Counted from the stretch's first letter, positions 20,547 through 30,133 are shown. The stretch is 64,000 bases of DNA from Pseudomonadota bacterium (GCA_021845505.1 JAJZVU010000002.1:113552-177551), one strand, 5' to 3'. Numbers and translations: made by a program. The notes: generated by a model from the letters alone, not told the origin.

Positions 20547-21023
20547 ATGACCGCCCCCGATCTGCCCCATGTCACGGTCGCCGCGATCGTCGAGCGCGCC
20601 GGCCGCTTCCTGCTGGTCGAGGAACGGACCTCGCAGGGGCTGCGCCTGAACAACCCGGCGGGCCACCTGGAGCCCGGCGAGGACCTGTTGCAGGCGGTGG
20701 TCCGCGAAACCCTGGAGGAAACCGCCCACGCCTTCCGGCCGACCGCGCTGCTCGGCGTCTACCAGAGCCACGGCGAGCGCAACGGACGCCTGGTGCACTA
20801 CGTGCGCTTCGCCTTCACCGGCGAGCTCGGGCAGGCGCCGGCCGATCAGGCGCTCGACCAGGGCATCGAGCGGGTGCTGTGGATGAGCCTGGAGGAACTG
20901 CGGGCCAGCGCTGCGCGTCACCGCAGCCCCTCGGTGCTGCAATGCGCGCTCGACCATGCCAGCGGCCGGCGCTGGCCGCTGCAGCTGCTGCGCGCCGACG
21001 CGGAGCTGCGCGACCCCGGTTGA
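20547..21023 (+). CDS. NUDIX hydrolase (NudJ-like)
   Basis: The 158-residue protein carries a complete NUDIX box, starting GHLEPGED and ending RETLEETAH (about residues 39-61), which fits GX5EX7REUXEE. These enzymes hydrolyse nucleoside or thiamine di- and triphosphates. Its place directly upstream of mnmA (28 bases apart) is also that of nudJ in enterobacteria, so NudJ is the likely ortholog. I chose ATG 20547 over a TTG at 20535, although neither has a clear ribosome-binding site. Confidence 0.9.
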   Translation: MTAPDLPHVTVAAIVERAGRFLLVEERTSQGLRLNNPAGHLEPGEDLLQAVVRETLEETAHAFRPTALLGVYQSHGERNGRLVHYVRFAFTGELGQAPADQALDQGIERVLWMSLEELRASAARHRSPSVLQCALDHASGRRWPLQLLRADAELRDPG

Positions 21024-21051
21024 AAACGGGGCCGCACACTACAATCGCGAG

Positions 21052-22194
21052 ATGGCTACGCAGGGTCCTCGGGTTGTCGTCGGCATGTCCGGGGGCGTGG
21101 ATTCCTCGGTGGCCGCCTGGCTGCTCAAGCAGCAGGGTTTCGAGGTCGTCGGGCTGTTCATGAAGAACTGGGAAGACGACGACGACGACGAGTACTGCTC
21201 GTCGCGCGAGGACTGGCTGGACGCGGTCAGCGTGGCCGACCTGATCGGCATCGACATCGAGGCCGTCAACTTCTCGGCCGAGTACAAGGAGCGGGTGTTC
21301 GCCGAGTTCCTGCGCGAATACCAGGCCGGGCGCACGCCCAACCCCGACGTGCTCTGCAACTCCGAGATCAAGTTCAAGGCCTTCGTCGACCACGCGCTCG
21401 CGCTGGGCGCCGAGCGCATCGCGACCGGGCACTACGCCCGCGTGCGCCGCGGCGCCGGCGGCGTGCAGCTGCTGCGCGGCCTCGATCCCGGCAAGGACCA
21501 GAGCTACTTCCTGCATCGACTGCAGCAGCATCAGCTCGAACGGGTGATGTTCCCGGTCGGCGAACTGCCCAAGTCGCAGGTGCGGCGCATCGCCGGCGAC
21601 ATCGGGCTGCCCAATGCGCGCAAGAAGGACTCCACCGGCATCTGCTTCATAGGCGAGCGTCCGTTCCGCGAATTCCTCGCCCGTTACCTGCCGACCCGCC
21701 CGGGCCCGATGATGAGCGCGCAGGGCGAGCTGCTGGGGCAGCACATCGGGCTGGCCTTCTACACCCTGGGCCAGCGCAAGGGCATCGGGCTGGGCGGCAG
21801 CCGCGAAGGCAACGGCCAGCCCTGGTTCGTCGCCCGCAAGGACCTGGCGAGCAACACGCTGTACGTGGTGCAGGGCCACGACCATCGCTGGCTGCACAGC
21901 ACCCGCCTGCGCGCGACCCGGGTGTCGTGGATCGGCGGCAACGCGGTGGCGGCCGGCGCGCGGCTGGGCGCCAAGACACGCTATCGCCAGCGCGACGCCG
22001 GCTGCACGGTGCTCGCCGCCGACGCCTGCGAGCTGCGCTTGGCCTTCGAGCAGGCGCAGTGGGCGGTCACGCCCGGCCAGTCGGTGGTGTTGTACGACGG
22101 CGAGGTCTGCCTGGGGGGCGGAATCATCGACTTCGCGGACGACCCGCACCCGGCGCAAAGCGCGCCCGGCGCCCTCGCCGACGCCGGCTGCTGA
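21052..22194 (+). CDS. mnmA: tRNA 2-thiouridine(34) synthase
   Basis: MnmA inserts sulfur at C2 of the wobble uridine of Lys, Glu and Gln tRNAs. The 380-residue protein has the PP-loop SGGVDSS (about residues 14-20), where ATP adenylates the tRNA, and the two catalytic cysteines in [11 protein letters not shown] (Cys about 101) and [12 protein letters not shown] (Cys about 199). The family-typical GTGHYARV and [10 protein letters not shown] segments are intact. It follows the NUDIX gene and is convergent with the CsoR-like gene downstream. Confidence 0.97.
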   Translation: MATQGPRVVVGMSGGVDSSVAAWLLKQQGFEVVGLFMKNWEDDDDDEYCSSREDWLDAVSVADLIGIDIEAVNFSAEYKERVFAEFLREYQAGRTPNPDVLCNSEIKFKAFVDHALALGAERIATGHYARVRRGAGGVQLLRGLDPGKDQSYFLHRLQQHQLERVMFPVGELPKSQVRRIAGDIGLPNARKKDSTGICFIGERPFREFLARYLPTRPGPMMSAQGELLGQHIGLAFYTLGQRKGIGLGGSREGNGQPWFVARKDLASNTLYVVQGHDHRWLHSTRLRATRVSWIGGNAVAAGARLGAKTRYRQRDAGCTVLAADACELRLAFEQAQWAVTPGQSVVLYDGEVCLGGGIIDFADDPHPAQSAPGALADAGC

Positions 22195-22209
22195 ACGCGC
22201 CCGCCCGAC

Positions 22210-22500
22210 TCAGGCCATGCGGCCGAGCAGGGTTTCCATTTCCTCCATCATCGAGTCCAGGCGGGCCTTCTCGGCGTTGCTGCCCTCCAGCCTGGCGTCG
22301 AGCTCCTGCTCGATGAAACACACGGTCATGCGCACGAAGGTGCTGTCCAGCGCCTTGCGCACCGCCGACAGCTGCTGCGCGACCTTCAGGCACGGCTCGC
22401 CCTCGTCGATCATGCGCTGCACGCCGCGCAACTGCCCCTCAGCGCGCTTGAGCCGATTCAAGATGTCGGTGCGCGACGCGGCATTGGTCAGAACGGACAT
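22210..22500 (-). CDS. CsoR/RcnR/FrmR-family repressor lacking the usual histidine ligands
   Basis: The 96-residue protein is an all-helical tetrameric-type repressor: ILNRLKRAEGQLRGVQRMIDEG (about residues 13-34) and AQQLSAVRKALDS (about 41-53) match the family (DUF156). Cys37 aligns with the conserved first Cys, but the two later ligand positions (25 and 29 residues on; His-Cys in CsoR, His-His in RcnR) are Phe and Glu. A second Cys (61) lies one residue before the first of these. This suggests thiol, persulfide or organic signal sensing instead of metal (inference). It is the last gene of the RND operon; the palindrome at 28772-28789 is its probable operator. Confidence 0.85.
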   Translation of the reverse strand: MSVLTNAASRTDILNRLKRAEGQLRGVQRMIDEGEPCLKVAQQLSAVRKALDSTFVRMTVCFIEQELDARLEGSNAEKARLDSMMEEMETLLGRMA

Positions 22501-22624
22501 CGCAGGGTCTCCGCAAGTGGGTACGTCGGCAGCCGCGCCGTACGCGCCGTCGCTGCATTTTCGATGATACCCACTGCGGCTGCGCTGCGTATGCGGGTGC
22601 ACCCCCGAACGCCCGGCCATCGCG

Positions 22625-22846
22625 TCAGCGGCCGCAGCTCGCGCCCTCGGGCACCCCCAGGCGGCGCAGGATCAGCCCCATCGGGCAGAAGTTGCTGAAA
22701 CCGAACTGCAGCAGGTTGGCGCCGACGAAGGCGGTGACCCAGAGGAACCAGCTCGACACGTACAGCGGACTGGCCGGGGCGCCCACCAGCAGCGAGAGCA
22801 GGATGAAACTGCCGGCGAAGATGCGGATGTAGCGTTCGATGGTCAT
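22625..22846 (-). CDS. Small DUF2892 (YgaP-like) membrane protein
   Basis: The 73-residue protein has two hydrophobic segments (about residues 8-24 and 31-48) and the conserved NFCPMGLILRRLGV near the C-terminus. This matches the DUF2892 domain, which is the membrane part of the rhodanese YgaP; here there is no rhodanese domain. Such proteins often sit in sulfur-related or efflux operons. It starts 17 bases after the RND pump gene and is followed by the CsoR-like repressor. The exact role is unknown. Confidence 0.8.
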   Translation of the reverse strand: MTIERYIRIFAGSFILLSLLVGAPASPLYVSSWFLWVTAFVGANLLQFGFSNFCPMGLILRRLGVPEGASCGR

Positions 22847-22862
22847 GATGGGCTCCAGGGGC

Positions 22863-25800
22863 TCAGGGTTTGCGCGCAGCGCGCGGGATGACAAGGCGGA
22901 TCTGCCAGATGTAGTACAGCAGGGGGATGACCATGAGCGTCAGCAGGGTCGACAGCAGGGTGCCGAAGATCAGCGACACCGCCAGCCCGCCGAACACCGG
23001 GTCGGTGACCATGATCGCCGAGCCGAAGATGATGGCCAGCGCGGTCAGCAGGATCGGGCGCAACCGCACCGCGCCGGCCTGCGCCACCGACTCCTCCAGG
23101 CTGTAGCCGCGCGCTCGGTAGTCGAGGATGAAGTCGATCAGCAGCAGCGAGTTGCGCACCACGATGCCGGCCAGCGCGATGACTCCGATCATCGAAGTGG
23201 CGGTGAAGGCCTGCTGGGTCAGCCAGTGGCCCGGGAAGACCCCGATCAGCGTCAAGGGGATGGCGCCCATCACGATCAGCGGCAGCATGAAGGACTTGTA
23301 GTAGGCGACGAGCAGCAGGTAGATGAACACCAGCGCGACCAGGAAGGCCGAACCGAGGTCGCGGAACACGTCCAGCGTCAGGCGCATTTCGCCGCCCCAC
23401 AGCAACTGGTAGCCCTTGAGATCGGAGGGCGCCGTCGCGGTGAATCCCAGGTTGCCGGTGCTCAGCGTCGTTCCGTCGGCCAGGCGGTGGCCGTCCAGCT
23501 GGCCGTTCAGCCCCAGGGTCGCGTACACCGGGCTGGAGCGCACCATCTCGCCGCCCACGTACACCACCGGATGCTGGTCGCGGGTGTAGATGGGCTTGGC
23601 CAGGTCGGTGCGTTCGATGCTGGCGATCGCCGCCAGCGGCACGATGCGCCCACCGGCAGCGCGGATGGGCATGTCCAGCAGTTGCTGCGGCGACTGGCGA
23701 TCGGCCCGAGCCACGCGCACGACGATGCTCACCGGCTCGTCGGCGCCCTTGGAGTGCACCGCGCCGACCTGCATGCCGGAGACGTAGTCGTGCAGCAACT
23801 GGATCACTTGCCCGGGGACGATTCCCGACTGCGCCGCCTTGCTGCGGTCGATGACAATGCGGTATTCGTCGGTGGTCGCGGTGACCGAGTCGTCCTGGTT
23901 CATCATGCCGTAGGTGCGGTCGAAGTCCCCCAGCACCTCCTTGGCGATGACCCGCAGCCTGGCATACGACGGGCCGTACAGCTCGGCCATCACCTGCGAG
24001 CGCACCGGCGGCCCCGGCGGAGTCTCGTAGAGCTTGATGAACGTCGCCGGGAACCTTGCGCGCACCGGCGCCAGCCGGGCGTACAGCTGCTGCACCAGGG
24101 CATGCGATGGCGTGGCGCGCTCGTCCTTGGGCAGCAGGTTGACGCGGATCTGCGCGAAGTTGTCGCCGCGCTTGAGCATGTCGCCGCGCACCAGCGCGGC
24201 GAAGTCGATCGGCGCCGGCATGCCGACGAAGGTCTGGTAGTCGACGATGTCCGGATTGGTCGCCAGCACGTCGCCGACGGCGCGCGCGACCTCGTCCGTG
24301 TACTCCAGCGAGGATCCTGCCGGGGTGTCGACCTCGACCAGGAAGCTGTTGGTGTTGTCGTTGGGCAGCATCTTCAGCTCCACCCCCAGCGGCGACAGCG
24401 GTCCGTTCATTCCCGACGGCCGGATGAACTGCCATGCCGGCATCAGCATCGCCGCCAGCAGCAGCGCGACCACCGCAAGCAGCAGCGCGTTGCGCAGGCC
24501 GCGCCTGCGCAGCAGCGGCTGGAACAACCGCAGGTAGCTGCGGTGCAGCAGGTCGGGCTGGTGCGCCCGCCTCTCGCCCTCCTCCTCTTCCAGCGGCTCG
24601 CTGCGCTCGAGGGCGGCGCGCGCGACCCGCTTGCCCAGCCAGACGCGCGCCGCCCACGGCACCACGGTGTAGGCCAGCAGCAGCGAGGCGATCATCGCCA
24701 CCGGCACGTTGACCGGGATCGGGCGCATGAACGGCCCCATCATGCCGGTGACGAAGGCCATCGGCACGAAGGCCAGGATCACCGCCAGCGTGGCCATGTT
24801 GGTCGGATTGCCGATTTCGTTGGTCGCATGGACGACGGTGCGCACGAAGTCGGTCACCGGGCCGTGGTGCAGGTGGCGGTGGATGTTCTCGATCACCACG
24901 ATCGCGCCGTCGACCAGCAGGCCCAGCGACAGGATCAGCGCGAACAGGGTGATGCGGTTGATGGTCTCGCCGACGATCAGGTCCACGGTGAGCACCGCGA
25001 ACAGGGTCAGCGGCACCGTCAGCGTGACGATGCCGGCCTCGCGCCACCCCAGGAACAGCCACAGCAGCAGCGACACGCTGAGGATCGACACCCCCAGGTG
25101 CTCGACCAGGGTGTTGACCGCGTCGTTCGCCTTGGCGCCGTCGTTGCGGGTGACCGCCACGTGCACGCCCTGCGGCAGCGCCCACGACTCGATGGCGTGC
25201 AGCTTGCGCAGCACCGCATCGACCACCACCACCGCGTTGGTTCCCGATTTCTTGGCGATCGCCAGAGTCACCGCGTTCATTTCGTGGCCGCGCGCGTGGC
25301 CCTTGGCGGCCAGGCCCCAGGCGAAGTGGGACAGCTGGTCGATCTCCTGCGGACCGTCCTCGACGCGCGCGACGTCCTTCAGGTAGACCGGCTTGCCGTT
25401 GGGGGCGCCGATCAGGATGTCGCCGACCTGGCGGGCGCCGCCGAGAAAGCTGTCGACCCGCACCGGGGTGACATGGTTGGCGTCGACCACGTTGCCCAGC
25501 GGCGCGGCGGCGTTGCTGCCGCGCAGGATGCGGTCGACCTGTTCGAGGGAGATCCCCGCAGCGGCCAGCCTGGCCGGGGAGATCCAGACGTTGACCGCGC
25601 GCGGCGCGCCGCCGACGACTTCGCTGAACGACACGCCCGGAACGTTGCGCAGGTGGGCGAGGATCTTGGTGGCCACGCCGCGCAGCGCCGCCTGGCCCAT
25701 GCCGCGCGAGGTCAGGGTCAGCGTGAGGATCGGCACGTCGTCGACGTCGATGGGCTTGATCACCGGCTGCATCGCGCCTGGCGGAATGCGGTCCAGGTTC

Positions 25801-26168
25801 TGCATCACCTGGTTGTACATCTTGACCAGGCTCTTTTCCTGGTCCTCGCCCACCTTGAACTGCACCGTGACCACGCCGAAGTCGTTGGTCGCGTAGCCGT
25901 ACGTATGGTCGACGCCCGACATGGACGCCATGATCGCCTCCAGCGGCTTGACGACCAGGTCGTGGATCTCGGCCGGCCCGGCGCCCGGCTTGGCGACGAT
26001 GATGTTGGCGGCCGGGACGACGATCTGCGGGTTGTACTCGCGCGGCGTGACCAGCAGCGCCAGCACGCCAGCCAGGCTCAGCGCCAGCATCACCAGCGCG
26101 GTGATCTTCGAGCTGATGAAGGCGCGAGCCAGGCGGCCGGCGCTGTTGAGGGCGGAGTGCTCAGCCAC
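22863..26168 (-). CDS. RND efflux transporter, inner-membrane pump
   Basis: The 1101-residue RND pump has the usual duplicated layout: helix 1 (about 22-41), a large periplasmic loop, helices 2-6 (about 340-530), a second loop and helices 8-12 near the C-terminus (about 920-1085). It lacks CusA's Met triad as far as I can see, and the helix-4 region (TLFALILSLGLLVDGAIVVIENI) has a single Asp where HAE1 pumps carry the proton-relay Asp pair. It fits the HAE1/AcrB superfamily; the substrate is unknown. The start codon is GTG at 26168, overlapping the fusion-protein stop by eight bases. Confidence 0.92.
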   Translation of the reverse strand: MAEHSALNSAGRLARAFISSKITALVMLALSLAGVLALLVTPREYNPQIVVPAANIIVAKPGAGPAEIHDLVVKPLEAIMASMSGVDHTYGYATNDFGVVTVQFKVGEDQEKSLVKMYNQVMQNLDRIPPGAMQPVIKPIDVDDVPILTLTLTSRGMGQAALRGVATKILAHLRNVPGVSFSEVVGGAPRAVNVWISPARLAAAGISLEQVDRILRGSNAAAPLGNVVDANHVTPVRVDSFLGGARQVGDILIGAPNGKPVYLKDVARVEDGPQEIDQLSHFAWGLAAKGHARGHEMNAVTLAIAKKSGTNAVVVVDAVLRKLHAIESWALPQGVHVAVTRNDGAKANDAVNTLVEHLGVSILSVSLLLWLFLGWREAGIVTLTVPLTLFAVLTVDLIVGETINRITLFALILSLGLLVDGAIVVIENIHRHLHHGPVTDFVRTVVHATNEIGNPTNMATLAVILAFVPMAFVTGMMGPFMRPIPVNVPVAMIASLLLAYTVVPWAARVWLGKRVARAALERSEPLEEEEGERRAHQPDLLHRSYLRLFQPLLRRRGLRNALLLAVVALLLAAMLMPAWQFIRPSGMNGPLSPLGVELKMLPNDNTNSFLVEVDTPAGSSLEYTDEVARAVGDVLATNPDIVDYQTFVGMPAPIDFAALVRGDMLKRGDNFAQIRVNLLPKDERATPSHALVQQLYARLAPVRARFPATFIKLYETPPGPPVRSQVMAELYGPSYARLRVIAKEVLGDFDRTYGMMNQDDSVTATTDEYRIVIDRSKAAQSGIVPGQVIQLLHDYVSGMQVGAVHSKGADEPVSIVVRVARADRQSPQQLLDMPIRAAGGRIVPLAAIASIERTDLAKPIYTRDQHPVVYVGGEMVRSSPVYATLGLNGQLDGHRLADGTTLSTGNLGFTATAPSDLKGYQLLWGGEMRLTLDVFRDLGSAFLVALVFIYLLLVAYYKSFMLPLIVMGAIPLTLIGVFPGHWLTQQAFTATSMIGVIALAGIVVRNSLLLIDFILDYRARGYSLEESVAQAGAVRLRPILLTALAIIFGSAIMVTDPVFGGLAVSLIFGTLLSTLLTLMVIPLLYYIWQIRLVIPRAARKP

Positions 26169-27246
26169 GATGGCCTCCAGCGACCTTCACGCCGTTGCTC
26201 ACCTGGTCGAGATGGCTCGTGACCACGGTGTCCCCCGGGTTCAGCCCGGCCTGCACCTGCACCAGCCCGCCTGCGCTGGCGCCGGTGCGCACCAGCCTGA
26301 AATGGGCGATTCCGGACGCGTCGACGACGAACACCCCGCGCATTCCCGCGCGCTCGACCAGGGCCGCCGCGGGCAGGCGCAACTGCGCCTGGCGGCCCAG
26401 CGCGAAGCCCGCCTGCACGAAGCTGCCGCTGGTCAGCCCGGAGTCGGCCGGCAGGTCGATCTTCACCGCGTGGGTATGACTCATCGGGTCGGCCACCGGA
26501 ACCGCTTCGGCGATGCGGCCGACGACCTCGCGCGCGCCTGCGTACACCGGCACCTGCTCGCCCAGGCGCACGCGGCTCCACACCTCGGCGGGCACCTGCA
26601 CCTGCACCTGCAGCCGCCCCTGGCCCTCGACCACGAGCAGCGGGCGCCCGGGCGCGGCGAGGTCGCCGGCGCTGGCCATCTTCTGCACCACCACGCCGTC
26701 GATCGGCGAGGTCACGCGGGCGTAGCGCATCTGCGCCGCGGCGGTGTCGTATCCGGCGCGCGCGGCCGCCACCTGTTGCTGCGCCACCTTGTAGCGCAGC
26801 TCGATTCCCTGCCATTGCTGGCGGGTGACCGCCTCGGCGCGATACAGGTTGCCGAAGCGCCGGTAGTCGGCCTGGGCGTCGACCAGATTGGCCTGCGCCT
26901 GCGCCAGCCCGGCGCGCGCCTGCGCCACCTCGCCCTCGATATCGGTCGGATCGACCTGCAGCAGCAACTGCCCGGCCTTCACGGCCTGGCCCTCGTGGAC
27001 GTCGACCTCGCGGATGTAGCCCATCAAGCGCGAGGCCACTTGCACCTGGTGGCTGGAAACCACGACTCCGCTGAGCAGCGTGCGGCTGGTGGCGTCGCGC
27101 GCCGCCAGCTGCAGGGTCGTCGCGTCGACCACGCGCGGCGCGGCGGCCTGCGGCGGGCTGGCCTGGCGGCCGCAACCGCCGAGCAGCGCCACCGCAGCGG
27201 CGAAGGCGAGCGGCCGCGCAAGGGCCGGCAGGGTGGGGTGGGTCAT
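26161..27246 (-). CDS. RND efflux membrane-fusion (adaptor) protein
   Basis: The 361-residue lipoprotein has a signal peptide with lipobox LLGGC (Cys about residue 24) and the HlyD/AcrA layout: lipoyl half-motif GYIREVDVHEGQAVKAGQLL (about 75-94), an alpha-hairpin (about 103-160), the second lipoyl half SPIDGVVVQKMASAGDLA (about 175-192), a beta-barrel and a membrane-proximal domain ending VVTSHLDQVSNGVKV. It bridges the RND pump and the TolC-like channel. Start ATG at 27246, 71 bases after the channel gene. Confidence 0.93.
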   Translation of the reverse strand: MTHPTLPALARPLAFAAAVALLGGCGRQASPPQAAAPRVVDATTLQLAARDATSRTLLSGVVVSSHQVQVASRLMGYIREVDVHEGQAVKAGQLLLQVDPTDIEGEVAQARAGLAQAQANLVDAQADYRRFGNLYRAEAVTRQQWQGIELRYKVAQQQVAAARAGYDTAAAQMRYARVTSPIDGVVVQKMASAGDLAAPGRPLLVVEGQGRLQVQVQVPAEVWSRVRLGEQVPVYAGAREVVGRIAEAVPVADPMSHTHAVKIDLPADSGLTSGSFVQAGFALGRQAQLRLPAAALVERAGMRGVFVVDASGIAHFRLVRTGASAGGLVQVQAGLNPGDTVVTSHLDQVSNGVKVAGGHRG

Positions 27247-27317
27247 GATGGCCTCGGCGATCGGTAGGGGGCTACGGGCAATCGGGTACGCGGCGACGCA
27301 CGGCAACGGCCGCTCGC

Positions 27318-28721
27318 TCAGCGCGCCTGCACGCTGCGCAGGTCCAGGCGGCCCAGCGCCAGGCGCAGTGCGGCGCGCTGCGTCGTGGCCTGGCTGCGCG
27401 CCAGCACGAGGTCGGCGCGCGCCTTGTCGAGCATGGCCTGGGCACCTTGCAGCTCGAGCAGCGTGCCCACGCCGTTGGCGTAGCGCCGGGCGACGATGCG
27501 CTCGGCCTCCGCGGCCTGTTGCACCGCCAGCTCGCGCCCGGCGAGCTGGCGGGTGGCCAGCCGCGCCTTGCGGTAGGCATCCTGGATCTGCATGGCCAGC
27601 TGGTCGCGCGCCGACTGCAGCTTGAGCTGCATGGCATCGCGCGCCGCCGCGGCCTCGTCGATGGCCCGGCGCGTGACGCCGCCGTCGAAAAGGTCCCAGC
27701 TCAGCTGCACGCCGACGGTATAGCTGTGGGCGGCGAAGCCCAGGTTGGGATCATGGGTCTCGTAGCGCGCCATCGCGCCGACCTGCGGGTACAGCTGCGA
27801 GCGAGCCACCTCGACCTTGCCGCCGGCCGCCGCGACCTGCTCGCGCAAGGCCTCGATGCGGGGGTTGTGCTGCTGCGCGCCGGCGATCCAGCCGTCGGGA
27901 GTGCCGACCGGCATGCCCACGTCGACCGGCGGCCCCAGCCGCAGCGGGGTATCCAGGGGCATTCCCAGCACCACGTGCAGGCCGTCCATCGCCTGCTCCT
28001 CCAGGTCGGCCGCCTGCTGCTGCTGCACCTGGACGTTCTCCAGGTTGACACGCGCCGCCAGCAGGTCGCTCTTGAGCACCACGCCCTGGCGATACAGGTT
28101 GTCGACCATGCGCAGCTGGCTTTGCGCAGCCTGCAGCGCCTTGGCGGCCACGTCCCGGTACGCGCGCGCGGTGTAGACCCCGTCGTAGGCCTGCAGCACA
28201 TGGTCGATGATGCTCTGGCGCGCAGCGCGGTCGCCGGCCTGCGCCGCCAGCAGCATGGCATGCGCCTGGCGAAGGTAGCCCTGCAGCTTGCCCGCGGTGT
28301 ACAAGGGCAGTTGCGCCTGCAGGTGGGAACTGAAGTCGTTGACCGGCGCAGGTTCGTTCAGGTTGGTCGGCGCCACCCCGAGCACCCCGGGCAAGGCCGG
28401 GTTGAACTGTCCTGCGCCGAAATCGTTGAAAGTCGCGCCGCGCTGCGCGAGCTTCAGGCCGAAGGCGTTGAGGGCATCGTTGGTGCGCGTGGCCCCGACG
28501 CCGGCGCTGATCCGCGGCCAGCGCGCGCCGCGCGCCTGCTCGACCCCGGCGCGCGCCTGGTCCACCTGCGCCTGCACCGCGCGCAGGTCCGGGTTCTGGT
28601 GCAGCGCCACCTCCACCGCCTGCGCGAAATCCAGGGTGCGCACCGGCTGGCTCCAGGCCGGCCAGGCGGCGGCCAGCGCCAGCGCCACGCCCGCCATTCC
28701 TCGTACCGCGCAAACCCTCAT
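27318..28721 (-). CDS. TolC-family outer-membrane efflux channel
   Basis: The 467-residue protein has a Sec signal peptide (GMAGVALALAAAWPAWSQ, about residues 8-25) and two OEP repeats of long helices: ALHQNPDLRAVQAQVDQARAG (about 40-60) and the second, LRAALREQV-like repeat from about 250. It opens the outer membrane for the adjacent pump and adaptor. I use ATG 28721, which gives a normal signal peptide; a longer frame to 28826 runs through the promoter palindrome. It is the first gene of a five-gene operon ending in the CsoR-like repressor. Confidence 0.93.
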   Translation of the reverse strand: MRVCAVRGMAGVALALAAAWPAWSQPVRTLDFAQAVEVALHQNPDLRAVQAQVDQARAGVEQARGARWPRISAGVGATRTNDALNAFGLKLAQRGATFNDFGAGQFNPALPGVLGVAPTNLNEPAPVNDFSSHLQAQLPLYTAGKLQGYLRQAHAMLLAAQAGDRAARQSIIDHVLQAYDGVYTARAYRDVAAKALQAAQSQLRMVDNLYRQGVVLKSDLLAARVNLENVQVQQQQAADLEEQAMDGLHVVLGMPLDTPLRLGPPVDVGMPVGTPDGWIAGAQQHNPRIEALREQVAAAGGKVEVARSQLYPQVGAMARYETHDPNLGFAAHSYTVGVQLSWDLFDGGVTRRAIDEAAAARDAMQLKLQSARDQLAMQIQDAYRKARLATRQLAGRELAVQQAAEAERIVARRYANGVGTLLELQGAQAMLDKARADLVLARSQATTQRAALRLALGRLDLRSVQAR

Positions 28722-28771
28722 GTCTCGACCCCCGTGGCGCCCAGGCGGCAGGCGTCGCGCCTGCGCTTCCA

Positions 28772-28789
28772 TATACTCCACATAGTATA
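28772..28789. promoter_or_regulatory. Perfect inverted repeat TATACT-N6-AGTATA, likely operator of the RND operon
   Basis: This 18-base dyad lies 51 bases before the TolC-like start, in a small AT-rich island within very GC-rich DNA. The core TACT-CCACAT-AGTA resembles operators of the CsoR/RcnR/FrmR family (RcnR: TACT-G6-N-AGTA), and the last gene of this operon encodes a regulator of that family. The half-site TATACT on the minus strand could also be the -10 element, so binding would block transcription (inference). Confidence 0.6.
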
Positions 28790-29011
28790 GGAGCAAAAAA
28801 CATCGCGCGCATGGCGCCCGGTGCAACGCTGTTGCTCATCCGCACGGTCGGTCGCTGCCATCGCCGCCACCTCGAAGCCTGCGGCGCGGGCCGCGCGGCC
28901 TGCCCGACGCTCGCCCGCGCCGCGCACGCGGCGCGCGCCACGCGGGCTGGGATAATGCGTTTCATGCTAAGTGCACCCGCTGCCCGACGAACTTGCGCGC
29001 GATCAACCCGC

Positions 29012-29566
29012 ATGGCCGCCGGCGTGCGCGGCCTGCCGGCGCTGGCGGCCGTGCTGCTCGGCCTGTTGCTCGGCGGCTGCTCGCCGGCGCTGAACTGGCG
29101 CCAGGCGGGACCGCCCGGCGTCGACATCCTGCTGTCGTTTCCCTGCCGGCCGCAGACCCTGACCCAGCCGGTGCAACTCGCCGGGCGCCGGTTGTCGATG
29201 AGCATGACCGGTTGCGTGGCCGCGGGCATGACCTTTGCGCTGGCGCACGTGGACACCGGCCGGGCCGCCGACGTCGAGCCGGTGCTGGCCGGCCTGCGGC
29301 GGGCGGCGCTGGCCAACCTGTCGGCGCGGGTGCTGGCCACGCGACCGGCGGCGGTCGCCCATGCCGATCCGGGGCTGCCCGACGCGGTCGAACTCGAACT
29401 CGCCGGAAATGCTCATGGGGGTATCGAGATGCGCGAGCACCTGCTGCTGTTCGCCCAGGGCAACCAGGTGTTCCAGGCCACCGTGCTGGCGCGCCGGAAG
29501 GACTACCGGCGCGATGCCGCGCGCACCTTCGCGGCTTCGGTGCAACTGTCCGCGCATGGCCGTTGA
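29012..29566 (+). CDS. Putative outer-membrane lipoprotein of unknown function
   Basis: The 184-residue product has a type II signal peptide, MAAGVRGLPALAAVLLGLLLGGC, with the lipid-attached Cys at residue 23. The mature part has two more cysteines (in SFPCRPQTL and MTGCVAAG) and an alternating alpha/beta composition; I recognise no family. I chose ATG 29012 because it gives the best lipoprotein signal; an ATG at 28955 and a frame opening at 28811 are also in phase. It starts divergently from the RND operon, 291 bases away, and precedes the PTS genes by 69 bases. Confidence 0.7.
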   Translation: MAAGVRGLPALAAVLLGLLLGGCSPALNWRQAGPPGVDILLSFPCRPQTLTQPVQLAGRRLSMSMTGCVAAGMTFALAHVDTGRAADVEPVLAGLRRAALANLSARVLATRPAAVAHADPGLPDAVELELAGNAHGGIEMREHLLLFAQGNQVFQATVLARRKDYRRDAARTFAASVQLSAHGR

Positions 29567-29635
29567 TGCCGCAACGGGGCATCGACCCCGCAATGGGGCT
29601 ACCATCGGGAGTTCCGCTTCCCTGCGGATCTGCCC

Positions 29636-30133
29636 GTGCCTGGAATCCTGATCATCGCCCATGCCCCGTTGGCAGGCGCCTTGTGCGCCTGCGCGGCGCA
29701 CGTGTTCGGCGCGCCGCCGCAGCGCCTGGAAGGCCTCGACGTCCCCGGCGAGGCGGACGTGCAGTCGGTGCTGCAACAGGCCAGCGCCGCGATGTCCCGG
29801 CTGGCCGCCGCCGACGGCGAGGTGCTGGTGCTGGCCGACGCGGCCGGCGCGACCCCGTGCAACACCGCCTGCCGGCTGCTGCCCGCGGCGGCCGGCGCCG
29901 CGCGCGTGCGCCTGCTCGGAGGAGTCAACCTGCCGATGCTGCTGCGCGCGCTGTGCTATCAGCACGAGACGCTGGATCAACTGGTGTCGCGGGCCATCGA
30001 GGGCGGGCGCCGCGCCATCGCCGAGATCGACCCCGGCGCGCCGGGTGCCCTGCCCGCGCAGCCCGCGCCGGCGCTCCAGACTGCCTGCGCCGGACCCGGC
30101 GCCGCCTCGCGATGCCCAGGCTCGAGTTGCTGA
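29636..30133 (+). CDS. PTS EIIA component, mannose (Man) family
   Basis: The 165-residue protein is an EIIA(Man)-fold domain. The phosphorylatable His9 lies in LIIAHAPLAGAL, and VLVLADAAGATPCNTACRLL (about 64-83) and GGVNLPMLLRAL (about 94-105) are family signatures. It starts with GTG at 29636. Phosphate would pass EI to HPr to this protein. No EIIB or EIIC sugar permease is near, so the system is probably regulatory, as proposed for similar EIIA-HPr-EI sets in Burkholderiales. It overlaps ptsH by 22 bases, showing tight coupling. Confidence 0.9.
   Translation: MPGILIIAHAPLAGALCACAAHVFGAPPQRLEGLDVPGEADVQSVLQQASAAMSRLAAADGEVLVLADAAGATPCNTACRLLPAAAGAARVRLLGGVNLPMLLRALCYQHETLDQLVSRAIEGGRRAIAEIDPGAPGALPAQPAPALQTACAGPGAASRCPGSSC

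Noticed and set aside
22839..26222. A 1127-codon plus-strand frame opposite the RND pump gene
   Set aside because: It is a shadow caused by GC-rich codon bias; the product is mostly Arg, Gln, His and Asp, while the minus-strand frame is a clear RND pump.
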